Shown: positions 1 through 6,535, counted from the stretch's first letter. The stretch is DNA of 7,203 bases from an uncultured Peptococcaceae bacterium (GCA_902496505.1 CABVBB010000104.1:1-7203), one strand, 5' to 3'. Made by a program: numbers and translations. The notes: a model not told the origin generated them from the sequence alone.

Positions 1-1339
1 TCTTAGCCAGCTTAGCAGCCTGCACCACCTCAGCATCACCAGCGTCCGGCTTGCCGCAGAGGATATTGTCCTTGATGGTGCCGGTGAAGAGGAAGACCTC
101 CTGCTGCACCACGCCGATCTGCGTCCGCAGATCATGCAGGCTCACATCGCGGATGCTCACGCCGTCTATGCGGATATCGCCCGACGTGTAATCATAAAAG
201 CGCGGGATCAAGTTGCAAAGCGTCGTTTTGCCGCCGCCGGACGGCCCCACCAAGGCCACCTTCTTGCCCGCTGGGATATCCAACGAGAGATCATTGAGCA
301 CGCTTTTGTTGTTTTCATAAGAAAACGTCACATGGTCGATGGTGATGTGGCCTTTGACCTCTTCCAACGGCACCGGATGCGCCGGTTCCTTCTCGCCGTC
401 CACTTCCATCAGCTCCAGGAAACGCTGGAAGCCGGTGATGCCGTTTTGGTACTGCTCGGTAAAATTGACCAGCTTCTTGATCGGCTGGATGAACATCTTG
501 ATATACAGAATAAAGGCCGCAAAATCACCGATGTTGATCCAGTCGCGCAGGACAAAATACCCCGCCGCCACCAGTGCCACCAATTCCAAAAGGTCCGTCC
601 AAAAATTCATGCTGGCGTAATACTGACCCATGACCTTGTACGACAGCTCCCGCGCCTTGACGAAGAGCGCATTGCCCTTTTTGAACTTCTCCATTTCCAA
701 TTCATCCGTGCAGAAAGATTTGGTCACCCGCACGCCTGCCACCGAATTTTCCACCACTGCGTTGACCTCGCCGGTCTTGACCCTGGATTCCATGAACGCA
801 CGGTTGAGTTTTTTGCGCTGCGCCAGCGTGGACCAGATGACCAATGGCAGAAACAGAAAAATAATGATGGTCAGCGGCACATTGATGGTGCAGAGGATGA
901 CAAAAGAACCGATAAACATCATGCCCGAAATGAACACATCCTCCGGCCCATGATGCGCCAGTTCCGAAATATCCATCAGGTCGTTGATCATCCGCGACAT
1001 GATCACGCCCGTCTTATTGTTGTCAAAATAACTGCACGGCAGCTTCTGCAAATGAGCAAAAACTTTATCCCGCATATCCGCCTGCATCCGCACGCCCACC
1101 ACATGGCCCCAATACTGCATGAAATAGTTGAAGCCCGCCTTGGCGATAAAGATGACCAAGAGCGAAATGGCGAAAAAGATCAGCATTTGCAAATTTTTGT
1201 TGGGCACCACATCATTGATGATCTGACGCGTGAGCATCGGATAGATCAGATCGCAGGCTGCCAGCAGAAACGCCGCCACCAGATCGGCGAAGAACAAAAA
1301 TTTGTACGGCTTATAGTATTGGATCAGTTTTTTCAGCAT
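1..1339 (-). CDS. ABC exporter half-transporter (membrane domain fused to ATPase), 3' end cut by window
   Basis: Reading the minus strand from ATG at 1339 gives 446 codons open to the window edge. The protein begins MLKKLIQYYKPYKFLFF and has the type IV ABC exporter layout: six membrane helices at roughly residues 13-33, 51-69, 130-150, 153-172, 241-263 and 267-287, then a nucleotide-binding domain from about 335. The Walker A loop GPSGGGKTT lies at about 365-373 and the Q-loop (IGVVQQEVF) at about 408-416. The signature LSGGQ, Walker B and H-loop would lie beyond base 1; family members usually have about 575-600 residues, so some 130-150 are missing. Start support: AGGAGAG a few bases upstream, and a promoter further back. 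The family (MsbA, BmrA, LmrA and heterodimeric YfiBC/YheIH types) moves lipids, drugs or peptides outward using ATP. Substrate and homo- or heterodimer state cannot be told here. A 429-codon antisense frame (134-1423) is a shadow of this gene. Confidence 0.93.
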   Translation of the reverse strand, partial: MLKKLIQYYKPYKFLFFADLVAAFLLAACDLIYPMLTRQIINDVVPNKNLQMLIFFAISLLVIFIAKAGFNYFMQYWGHVVGVRMQADMRDKVFAHLQKLPCSYFDNNKTGVIMSRMINDLMDISELAHHGPEDVFISGMMFIGSFVILCTINVPLTIIIFLFLPLVIWSTLAQRKKLNRAFMESRVKTGEVNAVVENSVAGVRVTKSFCTDELEMEKFKKGNALFVKARELSYKVMGQYYASMNFWTDLLELVALVAAGYFVLRDWINIGDFAAFILYIKMFIQPIKKLVNFTEQYQNGITGFQRFLELMEVDGEKEPAHPVPLEEVKGHITIDHVTFSYENNKSVLNDLSLDIPAGKKVALVGPSGGGKTTLCNLIPRFYDYTSGDIRIDGVSIRDVSLHDLRTQIGVVQQEVFLFTGTIKDNILCGKPDAGDAEVVQAAKLAK

Positions 1340-1397
1340 AGACTCTCCTCTTTCCTGCGGCTTTTTTACGTTACTGGCAAAAATCGCCGTCCTTTTC

Positions 1398-1426
1398 ATT
1401 TTAGCACGATAAGCGCGGCGTGAAAA
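1398..1426 (-). promoter_or_regulatory. Sigma-A-like promoter for the ABC exporter gene
   Basis: On the minus strand, TTTTCA (1426-1421) is followed after 17 bases by TAAAAT (1403-1398), with TG one base before the -10 (TGCTAAAAT, extended -10). It lies about 60 bases before the ATG at 1339. A second, weaker pair, TTGACG (1480-1475) and TATTTT (1458-1453) with 16-base spacing, lies further upstream and could be an alternative promoter. Assigned by eye only. Confidence 0.5.
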
Positions 1427-1509
1427 GAGGCTTGGCCTGCCTACTGCGCACAAAAATATCGGCCTCGAAGCACCCGTCAAGCAAGCGGTATTTTTTTGCG
1501 CGCGGACCC

Positions 1510-1556
1510 AAAAAGCGGCTGCTCAACTAGAGGCTATCCTCTGCTTGAGCAGCCGC
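1510..1556 (-). terminator. Rho-independent terminator of the membrane-protein gene 1568-2365
   Basis: A perfect 12-bp inverted repeat, GCGGCTGCTCAA (1515-1526) and TTGAGCAGCCGC (1545-1556), encloses a second small hairpin (AGAGG/CCTCT, 1529-1533 and 1538-1542). On the minus strand the stem is followed by five T (complement of 1510-1514). It begins 12 bases after the stop of the gene at 1568. No T run follows on the plus strand, so it works in one direction. Confidence 0.85.
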
Positions 1557-1567
1557 CATAAAGCGCG

Positions 1568-2365
1568 CTACAACAGCCCTTCCGAGCTGACGACCTCACC
1601 GTCTTTGACGCCGCTCGCCTGTTCTTTAGGGAGCAGTTCCTGCCAAACGCCCGTGATCATGACATTGGTATAGAGCAGCACGCCCCAGCCCAGCACAGTT
1701 TGAATGACCACACTGACTGGCAGATCCGGCCCCAGGCCGACCACCAATATTTCCGGCAGCGCTCCCACCAGACCCACGCGCCAAAAAATACCCCAAGCGA
1801 TCCCCAATAGCGGCTTGAATTTGCCCTCTGTCAGGCTTCGGCCCTGGCTGTAGGCCTCGCTTACACTAAGCTCCTCCTGGTCCAGATAGGCCAGCACCAT
1901 CGGGTAGATAAAGATCCCCAGCACAGCCAGGCCGAAAAAGACGGCGGCCAGCATGCCAAAAGGTGCCAAAATACCAAAGAACGCCGACAGCATGACCCCC
2001 ACACCGATCGCCAGTCCCGCCAGCAGCGCCGCTCCGCAATACGCCAGCGCATACAGTGCCGAACGCCCCAAGCGCCCGCCCACATAGCAGTGCACCAGCT
2101 GATCCCAGGACAGCGGTTCATTGCGCCAAGCTTTGAGCGCCATATACAGCCCGCCGAATTGCAGCGGCTGCATCAGCAACAGCATGACGACCTCCCCCAG
2201 CAAATTCTGCTTGAAAAGCGCCTCACTCAACGTATTGAGCACCGCTAAAATAGCCGCTGCCGCCATAAGCAGCTTATGCTCCTTGATGATGCCAAAGGCC
2301 CGTTCAAAAACTACACTTCCCTCCATAAAACTTTCTCTCCCCTCATTGACTATCTGTCCGTTCAT
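1568..2365 (-). CDS. Six-helix integral membrane protein of unknown function
   Basis: Taken from the ATG at 2365 this encodes 265 residues. Hydrophobic segments lie at about residues 32-48, 57-77, 102-128, 132-160, 186-212 and 217-241, giving about six helices with a short acidic cytosolic tail (EVVSSEGLL). Between helices 4 and 5 is a polar stretch, DQEELSVSEAYSQGRSLTEG. Similar 'EE-x-SV-x-EA' loops occur in the loosely defined DUF975/glycerophosphodiesterase membrane-domain type proteins; that likeness is recalled, not tested, and no function follows from it. Start choice: the frame stays open to 2431, but a good promoter (2378-2406) lies inside that extension, which argues against 2431. 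ATG 2365 has GAGGGG at good spacing but would have a leader of only about 6 bases; ATG 2326 (252 residues) has GGGGAG 10 bases upstream and a leader of about 45 bases. Both are possible. Monocistronic, with a terminator just downstream. Confidence 0.8.
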   Translation of the reverse strand: MNGQIVNEGRESFMEGSVVFERAFGIIKEHKLLMAAAAILAVLNTLSEALFKQNLLGEVVMLLLMQPLQFGGLYMALKAWRNEPLSWDQLVHCYVGGRLGRSALYALAYCGAALLAGLAIGVGVMLSAFFGILAPFGMLAAVFFGLAVLGIFIYPMVLAYLDQEELSVSEAYSQGRSLTEGKFKPLLGIAWGIFWRVGLVGALPEILVVGLGPDLPVSVVIQTVLGWGVLLYTNVMITGVWQELLPKEQASGVKDGEVVSSEGLL

Positions 2366-2377
2366 GCTTACCCCTCT

Positions 2378-2406
2378 ATTGTAACAGCTCCCTGGATGTC
2401 CCGCAA
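2378..2406 (-). promoter_or_regulatory. Promoter for the membrane-protein gene 1568-2365
   Basis: Minus strand TTGCGG (2406-2401), 17-base spacer, TACAAT (2383-2378; five of six matches to the -10 consensus). The expected RNA start is near 2371, so translation must begin at 2365 (almost leaderless) or 2326. It faces the plus-strand promoter at 2451-2480. Confidence 0.45.
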
Positions 2407-2450
2407 TCCCCATACCCGCGCGCCAAAACACGACTGCACCATTTGTGCTA

Positions 2451-2480
2451 TTGTTTCCTCTCCCCCGCCGCCCTTATAAT
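2451..2480 (+). promoter_or_regulatory. Promoter for the ceramidase-like gene
   Basis: A perfect -10 TATAAT lies at 2475-2480, with TTGTTT (2451-2456) 18 bases upstream as a weak -35. The predicted leader is about 28 bases and contains AGGAAG (2503-2508), seven bases before the ATG at 2516. Together with the minus-strand promoter at 2378-2406 this makes a compact divergent control region between 2365 and 2516. I see no clear operator. Confidence 0.55.
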
Positions 2481-2515
2481 GACAGCGATCCCTCGATCAG
2501 AAAGGAAGTGTTCCT

Positions 2516-3838
2516 ATGACTCTTGTCACTATGGGCTATGCCCAGACCGATATCACCCCCACCCAGTCCTTGCAGCTGGTAGGCTACGACGCCCGGCCGG
2601 ACAACTATTCCCGCGGCGTGCTGCACCGTTTGCTGGCTCAAACGCTCGTCTGGCAAAGCGCCGCAACGATCTGCTGCCTCGTCACCATCGACAGCCTAGG
2701 CTTCACCACTGCCCTCAGCCTGACCCTGCGCCAGCAGCTGGCCGATGCGCTCCAGACCACGCCCGAGCATGTCATGCTCTGCTTCTCCCACACCCACGCC
2801 GCACCCAATGCCGCCGCTCATCCCGATTACTATGCTTTCGTCTGTGCCCAGCTTGAGCAGACCGTTCGCCAGGCCCGCGCCTTCATGGTGCCCATTCGGG
2901 CCGCTTGGGGCAGCACCCGCAATACCATCGGCGTCAACCGCCGCAGCCCCGACTTAGGCTTTGACGACCGCCTGGGCGTTCTCCAAATCACCGGCAGCGA
3001 TCCCCACGATCTCAAGTGCCTGCTGCTGCGCATCACCGCCCATGCCAACGTGCTCACCGCGGATAATTACTACATCTCCTCCGATTATTTCGGTGCCATC
3101 CGCCAGCAGCTCTCTGCCCGCTATGGCTGCCCTATCCTGATCGTCCAAGGCGCCAGCGGCGATGTCAAGGCCAAATATCGACAAGCCAACGCCGATCATC
3201 TGGAGGTCCACCTCGCAGAAGTGCTGGCTCATCCCCCCACGCCAGCTGAGCAGCAGCTCTATCATGAACAGTGCCTCCGCTCCTTAGAGATCATCGCTGA
3301 CGAAGTGACCAGCGCCGTGGAAGCCCTTCTCCCCACGCTGCACCCTCAGCCTGTGCATACCCTGGCTATGTACTCCCGCCATACCACCTTTTACGCCAGC
3401 GTTCCCGATTGGCCGACAGCCCAAGCCATCGCCGCTGAAGCCCAAACTTCAGCCGGCATCGACGGCACCGGCTGGCTTGAGGAAGTACGCCGCCTGCACC
3501 AAGCCCACATTTCCCGTCAAAGCGCCCCCTGCGAGATCCACTACCTCCTCCTCAATAACGGCGGCCTCTGCGGCGTCTCCTACGAAGTCATGTCCGCTAT
3601 CAGCACCGCCGTCCGGCAAAAAACCGACGCTCCCCTGCTTTTCTTCAACGGCTACACCAACGGCTGTGACAGCTACCTCCCCACCGCCCCAGAATACGAC
3701 CTCGGCGGCTATGAAGTCCTCTGGTCCAACCTCCTCTACTACCCCTACCACGGCCGCGTCATGCCCCTAGACCGCGCCACCGCCGACCAACTAGCCGACC
3801 AAACGGCACAAGGGTATCGGGAATTTTGGAAGCGGTAG
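2516..3838 (+). CDS. Neutral/alkaline ceramidase-family (N-terminal domain) amidohydrolase-like protein
   Basis: The 440-residue product matches the catalytic domain of neutral/alkaline non-lysosomal ceramidases, zinc enzymes that cleave the amide bond of N-acylsphingosine. It opens straight into the domain (GYAQTDITP, about 7-15). Family landmarks in order are SHTHAAP (91-97), TAHANVLTADNYYISSDY (about 174-191), VQGASGD (210-216), SYEVMS (355-360) and GYTNGCDSYLPTAPEY (379-394). By recalled alignment to the Pseudomonas enzyme, H94, H176, E357 and Y387 could be the zinc ligands; this is inference. Canonical ceramidases have about 650-700 residues with a C-terminal immunoglobulin-like domain and are secreted. 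This one lacks that domain and shows no signal peptide, so it is probably cytosolic and its substrate may not be ceramide. The start is supported by AGGAAG at ideal spacing and a TATAAT promoter. It is the only plus-strand gene, single, between its own promoter and a shared terminator. C-ending codons become very frequent in the last third. Confidence 0.87.
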   Translation: MTLVTMGYAQTDITPTQSLQLVGYDARPDNYSRGVLHRLLAQTLVWQSAATICCLVTIDSLGFTTALSLTLRQQLADALQTTPEHVMLCFSHTHAAPNAAAHPDYYAFVCAQLEQTVRQARAFMVPIRAAWGSTRNTIGVNRRSPDLGFDDRLGVLQITGSDPHDLKCLLLRITAHANVLTADNYYISSDYFGAIRQQLSARYGCPILIVQGASGDVKAKYRQANADHLEVHLAEVLAHPPTPAEQQLYHEQCLRSLEIIADEVTSAVEALLPTLHPQPVHTLAMYSRHTTFYASVPDWPTAQAIAAEAQTSAGIDGTGWLEEVRRLHQAHISRQSAPCEIHYLLLNNGGLCGVSYEVMSAISTAVRQKTDAPLLFFNGYTNGCDSYLPTAPEYDLGGYEVLWSNLLYYPYHGRVMPLDRATADQLADQTAQGYREFWKR

Positions 3839-3860
3839 CGATTTTCAGACAGCACATGAC

Positions 3861-3906
3861 AAAAAAGCCTCTGGAAAATGCCGCTAAAGCAGCTCTCCAG
3901 AGGCTT
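3861..3906. terminator. Shared terminator between convergent ceramidase-like gene and rsgA
   Basis: A perfect 11-bp inverted repeat, AAGCCTCTGGA (3865-3875) and TCCAGAGGCTT (3896-3906), carries an inner GC-rich imperfect stem (GCCGC/GCAGC region). Six A at 3861-3866 give a good T-tract for rsgA on the minus strand. On the plus strand the hairpin is followed by a poorer T-rich run (CTTAGTCTTTCTC), so it likely ends both transcripts, rsgA more efficiently. Confidence 0.82.
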
Positions 3907-3921
3907 AGTCTTTCTCCCGCT

Positions 3922-4995
3922 CTACCGGCGGTGGTTCTTTTGTTTTGCGGCGCGCATGGCCTGTTTCATTTCTTGTTTGCTGCCGAACATGGAGCGGATC
4001 TTTTCGGCTTCCATTTGGCGGGAATTTAGGCCCTCATAACCGAGCTCGCGCTGGAGCTTGTGGTAATTGTCCAGGCGGCTTTGGTCCAAAAGGCCGTCAG
4101 CGATGGCGGCTTGGACGGCGCAGCCTGGCTCGCCGGAATGGGTGCAGTCACGGAAGCGGCAGTCTGCGGCCAGGGCTTCGATATCGTCGAAGGCGCGGGA
4201 GAGATCGCCGCTTTCCAGCTGGAGTTCCCGCATGCCTGGCGTATCGATGACCATACCGCCGTCTGGCAGCACATAGAGCTGCCGGTGAGTGGTGGTATGA
4301 CGGCCTTTGTCATTTTGACCGATGGCGGCTGTAGCCAACCTCTCTTCGCCCAGCAAATAATTGATGAGCGTGGATTTGCCTACACCGGAGGAGCCTAGAA
4401 AGGCTATCGTTTGCCCAGGCTTCACCAGCTGGCGTACCTGCTCCAAGCCTTCGTGGCTGAGCGCTGAGCAAACGACCACCGAGCAGCCTGCACTGGTCAG
4501 CGTCACTTCTGCCAGCTTCTGCGGCAGATCATCGCATAGATCGGCTTTGGTCAGCACCACGACAGGTGTGGCACCGCTGTCCCAAGCAATAGTCAAGTAG
4601 CGCTCCAGCCGTCTGAGGTTGTAATCTTGATTGAGGGCCATGCAGAGAAAAATGGTGTCTACATTGGCCGCTACCACCTGTACGGCTTGGCTGCTGCCCG
4701 CTGCTTTGCGGACGAACACGCTCCGCCGCTTGAGTATCCGGCTGATGGCAGCCTCGCCGCCCTCATCGGTCTCTCGATCGATCACGACCCAATCGCCTAC
4801 CGCCGGATAATCGGCTTCGCTTGCGGCCTCATACATCATTTTGCCGGTGATGTGGGCATTCAGCTCGCCTTTAGCTCCCGCCACTCGGTAGAGATCATGA
4901 TCCTGCCGGATGACCCGCGCCGGATAGCCGCCTTCACCGATCTGCGTTTCCCATGCATCCTGCCAACCATATTTTTTTAATGCTTGTCTATTCAT
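3922..4995 (-). CDS. rsgA: Ribosome small subunit-dependent GTPase A (30S maturation factor)
   Basis: The 357-residue product is a YjeQ/RsgA-family GTPase, which acts late in 30S subunit assembly in the cytosol and has GTPase activity stimulated by the small subunit. Domains are in the expected order: an N-terminal OB-fold (about 20-95), then a circularly permuted G domain in which G4 LTKAD (148-152) precedes G1 GSSGVGKST (201-209), the G2-region KGRHTT (230-235) and G3 DTPG (251-254). The zinc knuckle follows, with C279, C284, H286 and C292 in DCRFRDCTHSGEPGC. A short basic tail (KQKNHRR) closes it. All key residues are present and the length is normal for the family. ATG 4995 has GGAGG (5010-5006) ten bases upstream. 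It is convergent with the ceramidase-like gene over a shared terminator, and 178 bases separate it from the gene upstream, with no clear terminator between, so read-through is possible. Confidence 0.96.
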   Translation of the reverse strand: MNRQALKKYGWQDAWETQIGEGGYPARVIRQDHDLYRVAGAKGELNAHITGKMMYEAASEADYPAVGDWVVIDRETDEGGEAAISRILKRRSVFVRKAAGSSQAVQVVAANVDTIFLCMALNQDYNLRRLERYLTIAWDSGATPVVVLTKADLCDDLPQKLAEVTLTSAGCSVVVCSALSHEGLEQVRQLVKPGQTIAFLGSSGVGKSTLINYLLGEERLATAAIGQNDKGRHTTTHRQLYVLPDGGMVIDTPGMRELQLESGDLSRAFDDIEALAADCRFRDCTHSGEPGCAVQAAIADGLLDQSRLDNYHKLQRELGYEGLNSRQMEAEKIRSMFGSKQEMKQAMRAAKQKNHRR

Positions 4996-5005
4996 TTTCG
5001 TTTAT

Positions 5006-5094
5006 CCTCCAAATGTCTTGTTTATTGTCATCCTCTGGAGGGTCGACGTCTTTTGTCCGCCCTCCTACAGGCGAACACTATCCAGACGTACCAT
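5006..5094 (-). promoter_or_regulatory. Possible translation-control leader of rsgA with nine-codon upstream frame
   Basis: In the minus-strand leader, CCCTCC (5042-5037) can pair with GGAGGG just upstream (5065-5060, six pairs, 17-base loop). The overlapping CCTCCA (5041-5036) can instead pair with TGGAGG (5011-5006), the rsgA ribosome binding site. The two pairings exclude each other. A nine-codon frame, MVRLDSVRL (ATG 5094, stop TAG 5067-5065), ends on the first G of the upstream GGAGGG, and GAGG lies ten bases before its ATG. This geometry resembles leader-peptide attenuation, but six-base complements of GGAGG-rich sequence can arise by chance. Confidence 0.22.
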
Positions 5095-5173
5095 CAACAC
5101 GTCACCTCACTTTTGTAGTATGCTTCGCTTTATCAGCTTAAGCTATCACGTTCAAAATAGCAAGCCCAAATAT

Positions 5174-5713
5174 CTACAAATCAAATTTGATCAGGTAGAG
5201 CTTGTTTTCTGCCGTATCCAGCATCCCCAGACACAAGCTGGTGATATCTCCCGCACGGTCTCGCTCGGCCAGATAGGCCTGAACGCTTTCATCGCCGTAC
5301 ACCCGATTCGCCCCTGCATCACAGGTTGGCTTGACCATGTAGAGTCCCTCTGTGATCGTCCATGGGATCAATTTTGCCTGCTCGGCGTTTTCCGCTTCAA
5401 AAACCTGCTGGATGGATCTGTCAGGGAGCGGCAGTTCTCGCCAATGATGCGCCAAGGCTGTGCGCTTGGCTTCCAACAGCTGTCCCTCTGTCAGCTGGAA
5501 TACCCTGACCATGCTGCCTGTGCGATCGCCGTCAGCACTGGTGAAATAGTCTCCCGCACTGTCACACAGCTTGGCTGTGATCGGCAGCGTTATGCCAAAT
5601 TCCTCTCTGACCTCCCTGATCGCACTGTAAGGCCGCGTCACCAGCCACAAGCCGACCGCCAAAAGGCCGATGATCCCCACTGCCGCCAGCCCCCACCGAT
5701 AGTATCTGTGCAT
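5174..5713 (-). CDS. Membrane-anchored exported protein of unknown function (179 aa)
   Basis: I do not recognise the family. The product begins MHRYYRWG, then one hydrophobic helix at about residues 7-26 (LAAVGIIGLLAVGLWLV), followed by a soluble domain of about 150 residues. Positive residues before the helix suggest an N-in anchor with the rest outside the cell. There is no lipobox cysteine. The outer domain has three cysteines (C50, C131, C161), an acidic stretch DSAGDYFTSADGDRTGS (51-67), and ends LYLIKFDL. Start: ATG 5713 has a textbook AAAGGAGGT six bases upstream. It lies 18 bases after the small membrane-protein frame (5732-5857) and is probably cotranscribed with it from the promoter at 5899. 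The long plus-strand frame across it (5018-5779) is rich in His, Arg, Gln and Cys and is judged a shadow. Confidence 0.8.
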   Translation of the reverse strand: MHRYYRWGLAAVGIIGLLAVGLWLVTRPYSAIREVREEFGITLPITAKLCDSAGDYFTSADGDRTGSMVRVFQLTEGQLLEAKRTALAHHWRELPLPDRSIQQVFEAENAEQAKLIPWTITEGLYMVKPTCDAGANRVYGDESVQAYLAERDRAGDITSLCLGMLDTAENKLYLIKFDL

Positions 5714-5731
5714 CCGATGACCTCCTTTGCT

Positions 5732-5857
5732 TCAATCCTTAGGCTTGCGATATTTGTCCCAAAGCTTGTGTCCCATTGACCAGACAAGCCCCGCTGCGAT
5801 CACCAGCAGCGCCACCTTTGTGACCATACTCAGAATAAACATCAATTCTCCTGCCAT
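5732..5857 (-). CDS. Small single-helix membrane protein (41 aa, or 36 aa from internal ATG)
   Basis: A short minus-strand frame encodes MAGELMFILSMVTKVALLVI and continues AAGLVWSMGHKLWDKYRKPKD, stop TGA at 5734-5732. It has one hydrophobic helix (about residues 7-27) and a strongly polar basic tail, the form of a small inner-membrane protein with its tail probably in the cytosol. Two starts are plausible. ATG 5857 follows GAGGGG with a seven-base gap. ATG 5842 (36 residues) follows AGGAG with a five-base gap and may be better. It sits between an extended -10 promoter (5899-5907) and the 179-residue exported protein, 18 bases away, so it is likely the first gene of that unit. No family recognised; a partner or anchor for the neighbouring protein is a guess. 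Confidence 0.6.
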   Translation of the reverse strand: MAGELMFILSMVTKVALLVIAAGLVWSMGHKLWDKYRKPKD

Positions 5858-5898
5858 CCTGCCACCCCTCTCTGTCATCCCTCAACTGTTACTCTCCC

Positions 5899-5907
5899 AT
5901 TATACCA
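5899..5907 (-). promoter_or_regulatory. Extended -10 promoter for the small membrane protein and the 179-aa protein
   Basis: The minus strand reads TGGTATAAT (5907-5899), a consensus -10 with the TGn extension. No convincing -35 stands 17 bases upstream, which extended -10 promoters tolerate. The predicted RNA start is near 5892, leaving a leader of about 35-50 bases. The TAA stop of the reading frame above lies within the -10 box. Confidence 0.6.
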
Positions 5908-6535
5908 TACTTTTCCCATTTTTTCTCCCAAAACGTCTCTTTATCTGAAAACGGGTCAACGCAAAAGACTGCCGTAAACCTTTACGGCAGTCTTCCGAAT
6001 CCCCGCTGATTCTCCCGGCTATCTTAAAGACGTTCCTAGAGACTCGAGAGTTGCACTCAACACTGCATTTTTCAGCAGATAGGGCGTGATCTCGCTCAGC
6101 CACGATCGTCGACAGCTGTGCATACAATTCTCGGCCGTGTTTTCTCCCCCAACGCCCTACATGCATCCAACCATCTGGCATTCTTACAGTACCATCCCCA
6201 TAACAGTAGAGCACATGTCCTCTGCACTCAGATCCATTGGCTTGAACGATACTAAAATGCACATCTATCCGTGGTTCTCTATCAGACTTGCTTGACCAGT
6301 TTGCCCTGCGCCATTTCACTTGCTCCAGCGCCGCAGCTATAGCCGTCTGCTGCTCTTCCTCCAGTACGATCGTTTCACCGGGGGCAGCTACTGTCTGATG
6401 CCACACCATCTGCTCCACTACGATCCTGCCCCCACCGCCGCACAAAGCACTGAGGTCTTGCACCAGGCAAAATTTCACCACGCCCAGACTTATGATCGCG
6501 ATGAGTGCCGCCAGCGCCCAAACACTGCGTTTCAT
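5900..6535 (-). CDS. Membrane-anchored exported protein of unknown function; 3' end probably frameshifted
   Basis: The uninterrupted frame has 211 codons from ATG 6535. The product begins MKRSVWALAALIAIISLGVV, a single N-terminal anchor or uncleaved signal (about 5-22), then an outer domain including DVHFSIVQANGSECRG (91-106) and GDGTVRMPDGWMHVGRWG (113-130). I do not recognise the family. The ATG overlaps the stop of the upstream gene (ATGA, 6535-6532), implying translational coupling, with GAGGAGG upstream. Oddity: after about residue 147 the sequence becomes Cys/Arg/Lys-rich and unlike a folded domain. It crosses the terminator hairpin at 5965-5994 and ends inside the next promoter. One frame over, from about 6100, the strand reads LSEITPYLLKNAVLSATLES then LGTSLR and stops at TAG 6021-6019, 25 bases before the hairpin. 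The ancestral gene probably ended there, at about 170 residues. Confidence 0.68.
   Translation of the reverse strand: MKRSVWALAALIAIISLGVVKFCLVQDLSALCGGGGRIVVEQMVWHQTVAAPGETIVLEEEQQTAIAAALEQVKWRRANWSSKSDREPRIDVHFSIVQANGSECRGHVLYCYGDGTVRMPDGWMHVGRWGRKHGRELYAQLSTIVAERDHALSAEKCSVECNSRVSRNVFKIAGRISGDSEDCRKGLRQSFALTRFQIKRRFGRKNGKSMV
5963..5994 (-). terminator. Rho-independent terminator of the 6019-7113 unit
   Basis: A perfect inverted repeat, AAGACTGCCGTAAA (5965-5978) and TTTACGGCAGTCTT (5981-5994), gives a stem of about 13 bp with a tetraloop-sized loop. On the minus strand it runs into TCTTTT. It separates the two units of unknown membrane proteins and lies inside the annotated end of the frame 5900-6535. 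Confidence 0.8.

Noticed and set aside
134..1423. 429-codon plus-strand open frame
   Set aside because: It is antisense to a clear ABC exporter with Walker A and helices. Its translation is rich in His, Arg and Gln and has no recognisable domain.
2443..2856. 137-codon plus-strand frame overlapping the start of the ceramidase-like gene
   Set aside because: Its start lies upstream of the TATAAT promoter, and the sequence is a Pro/Arg/His-rich shadow of the true frame.
3449..3751. 100-codon minus-strand frame within the ceramidase-like gene
   Set aside because: A valine/glutamate/glycine-rich shadow of codons ending in C; no independent start signal.
5055..5076. Imperfect hairpin GTCCGCC/GGCGAAC in the rsgA leader as a terminator
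   Set aside because: One mismatch in seven pairs and no T-tract on either strand.
5135..5144. 10-bp palindrome AGCTTAAGCT downstream of the 179-residue protein gene
   Set aside because: Considered as operator or terminator. It has no T-tract and no second copy, and a 10-bp palindrome alone is not evidence of a binding site.
5018..5779. 253-codon plus-strand open frame
   Set aside because: Composition is His/Arg/Gln/Cys-rich without domain character. The opposite strand has a perfect ribosome binding site, a membrane anchor and a promoter.
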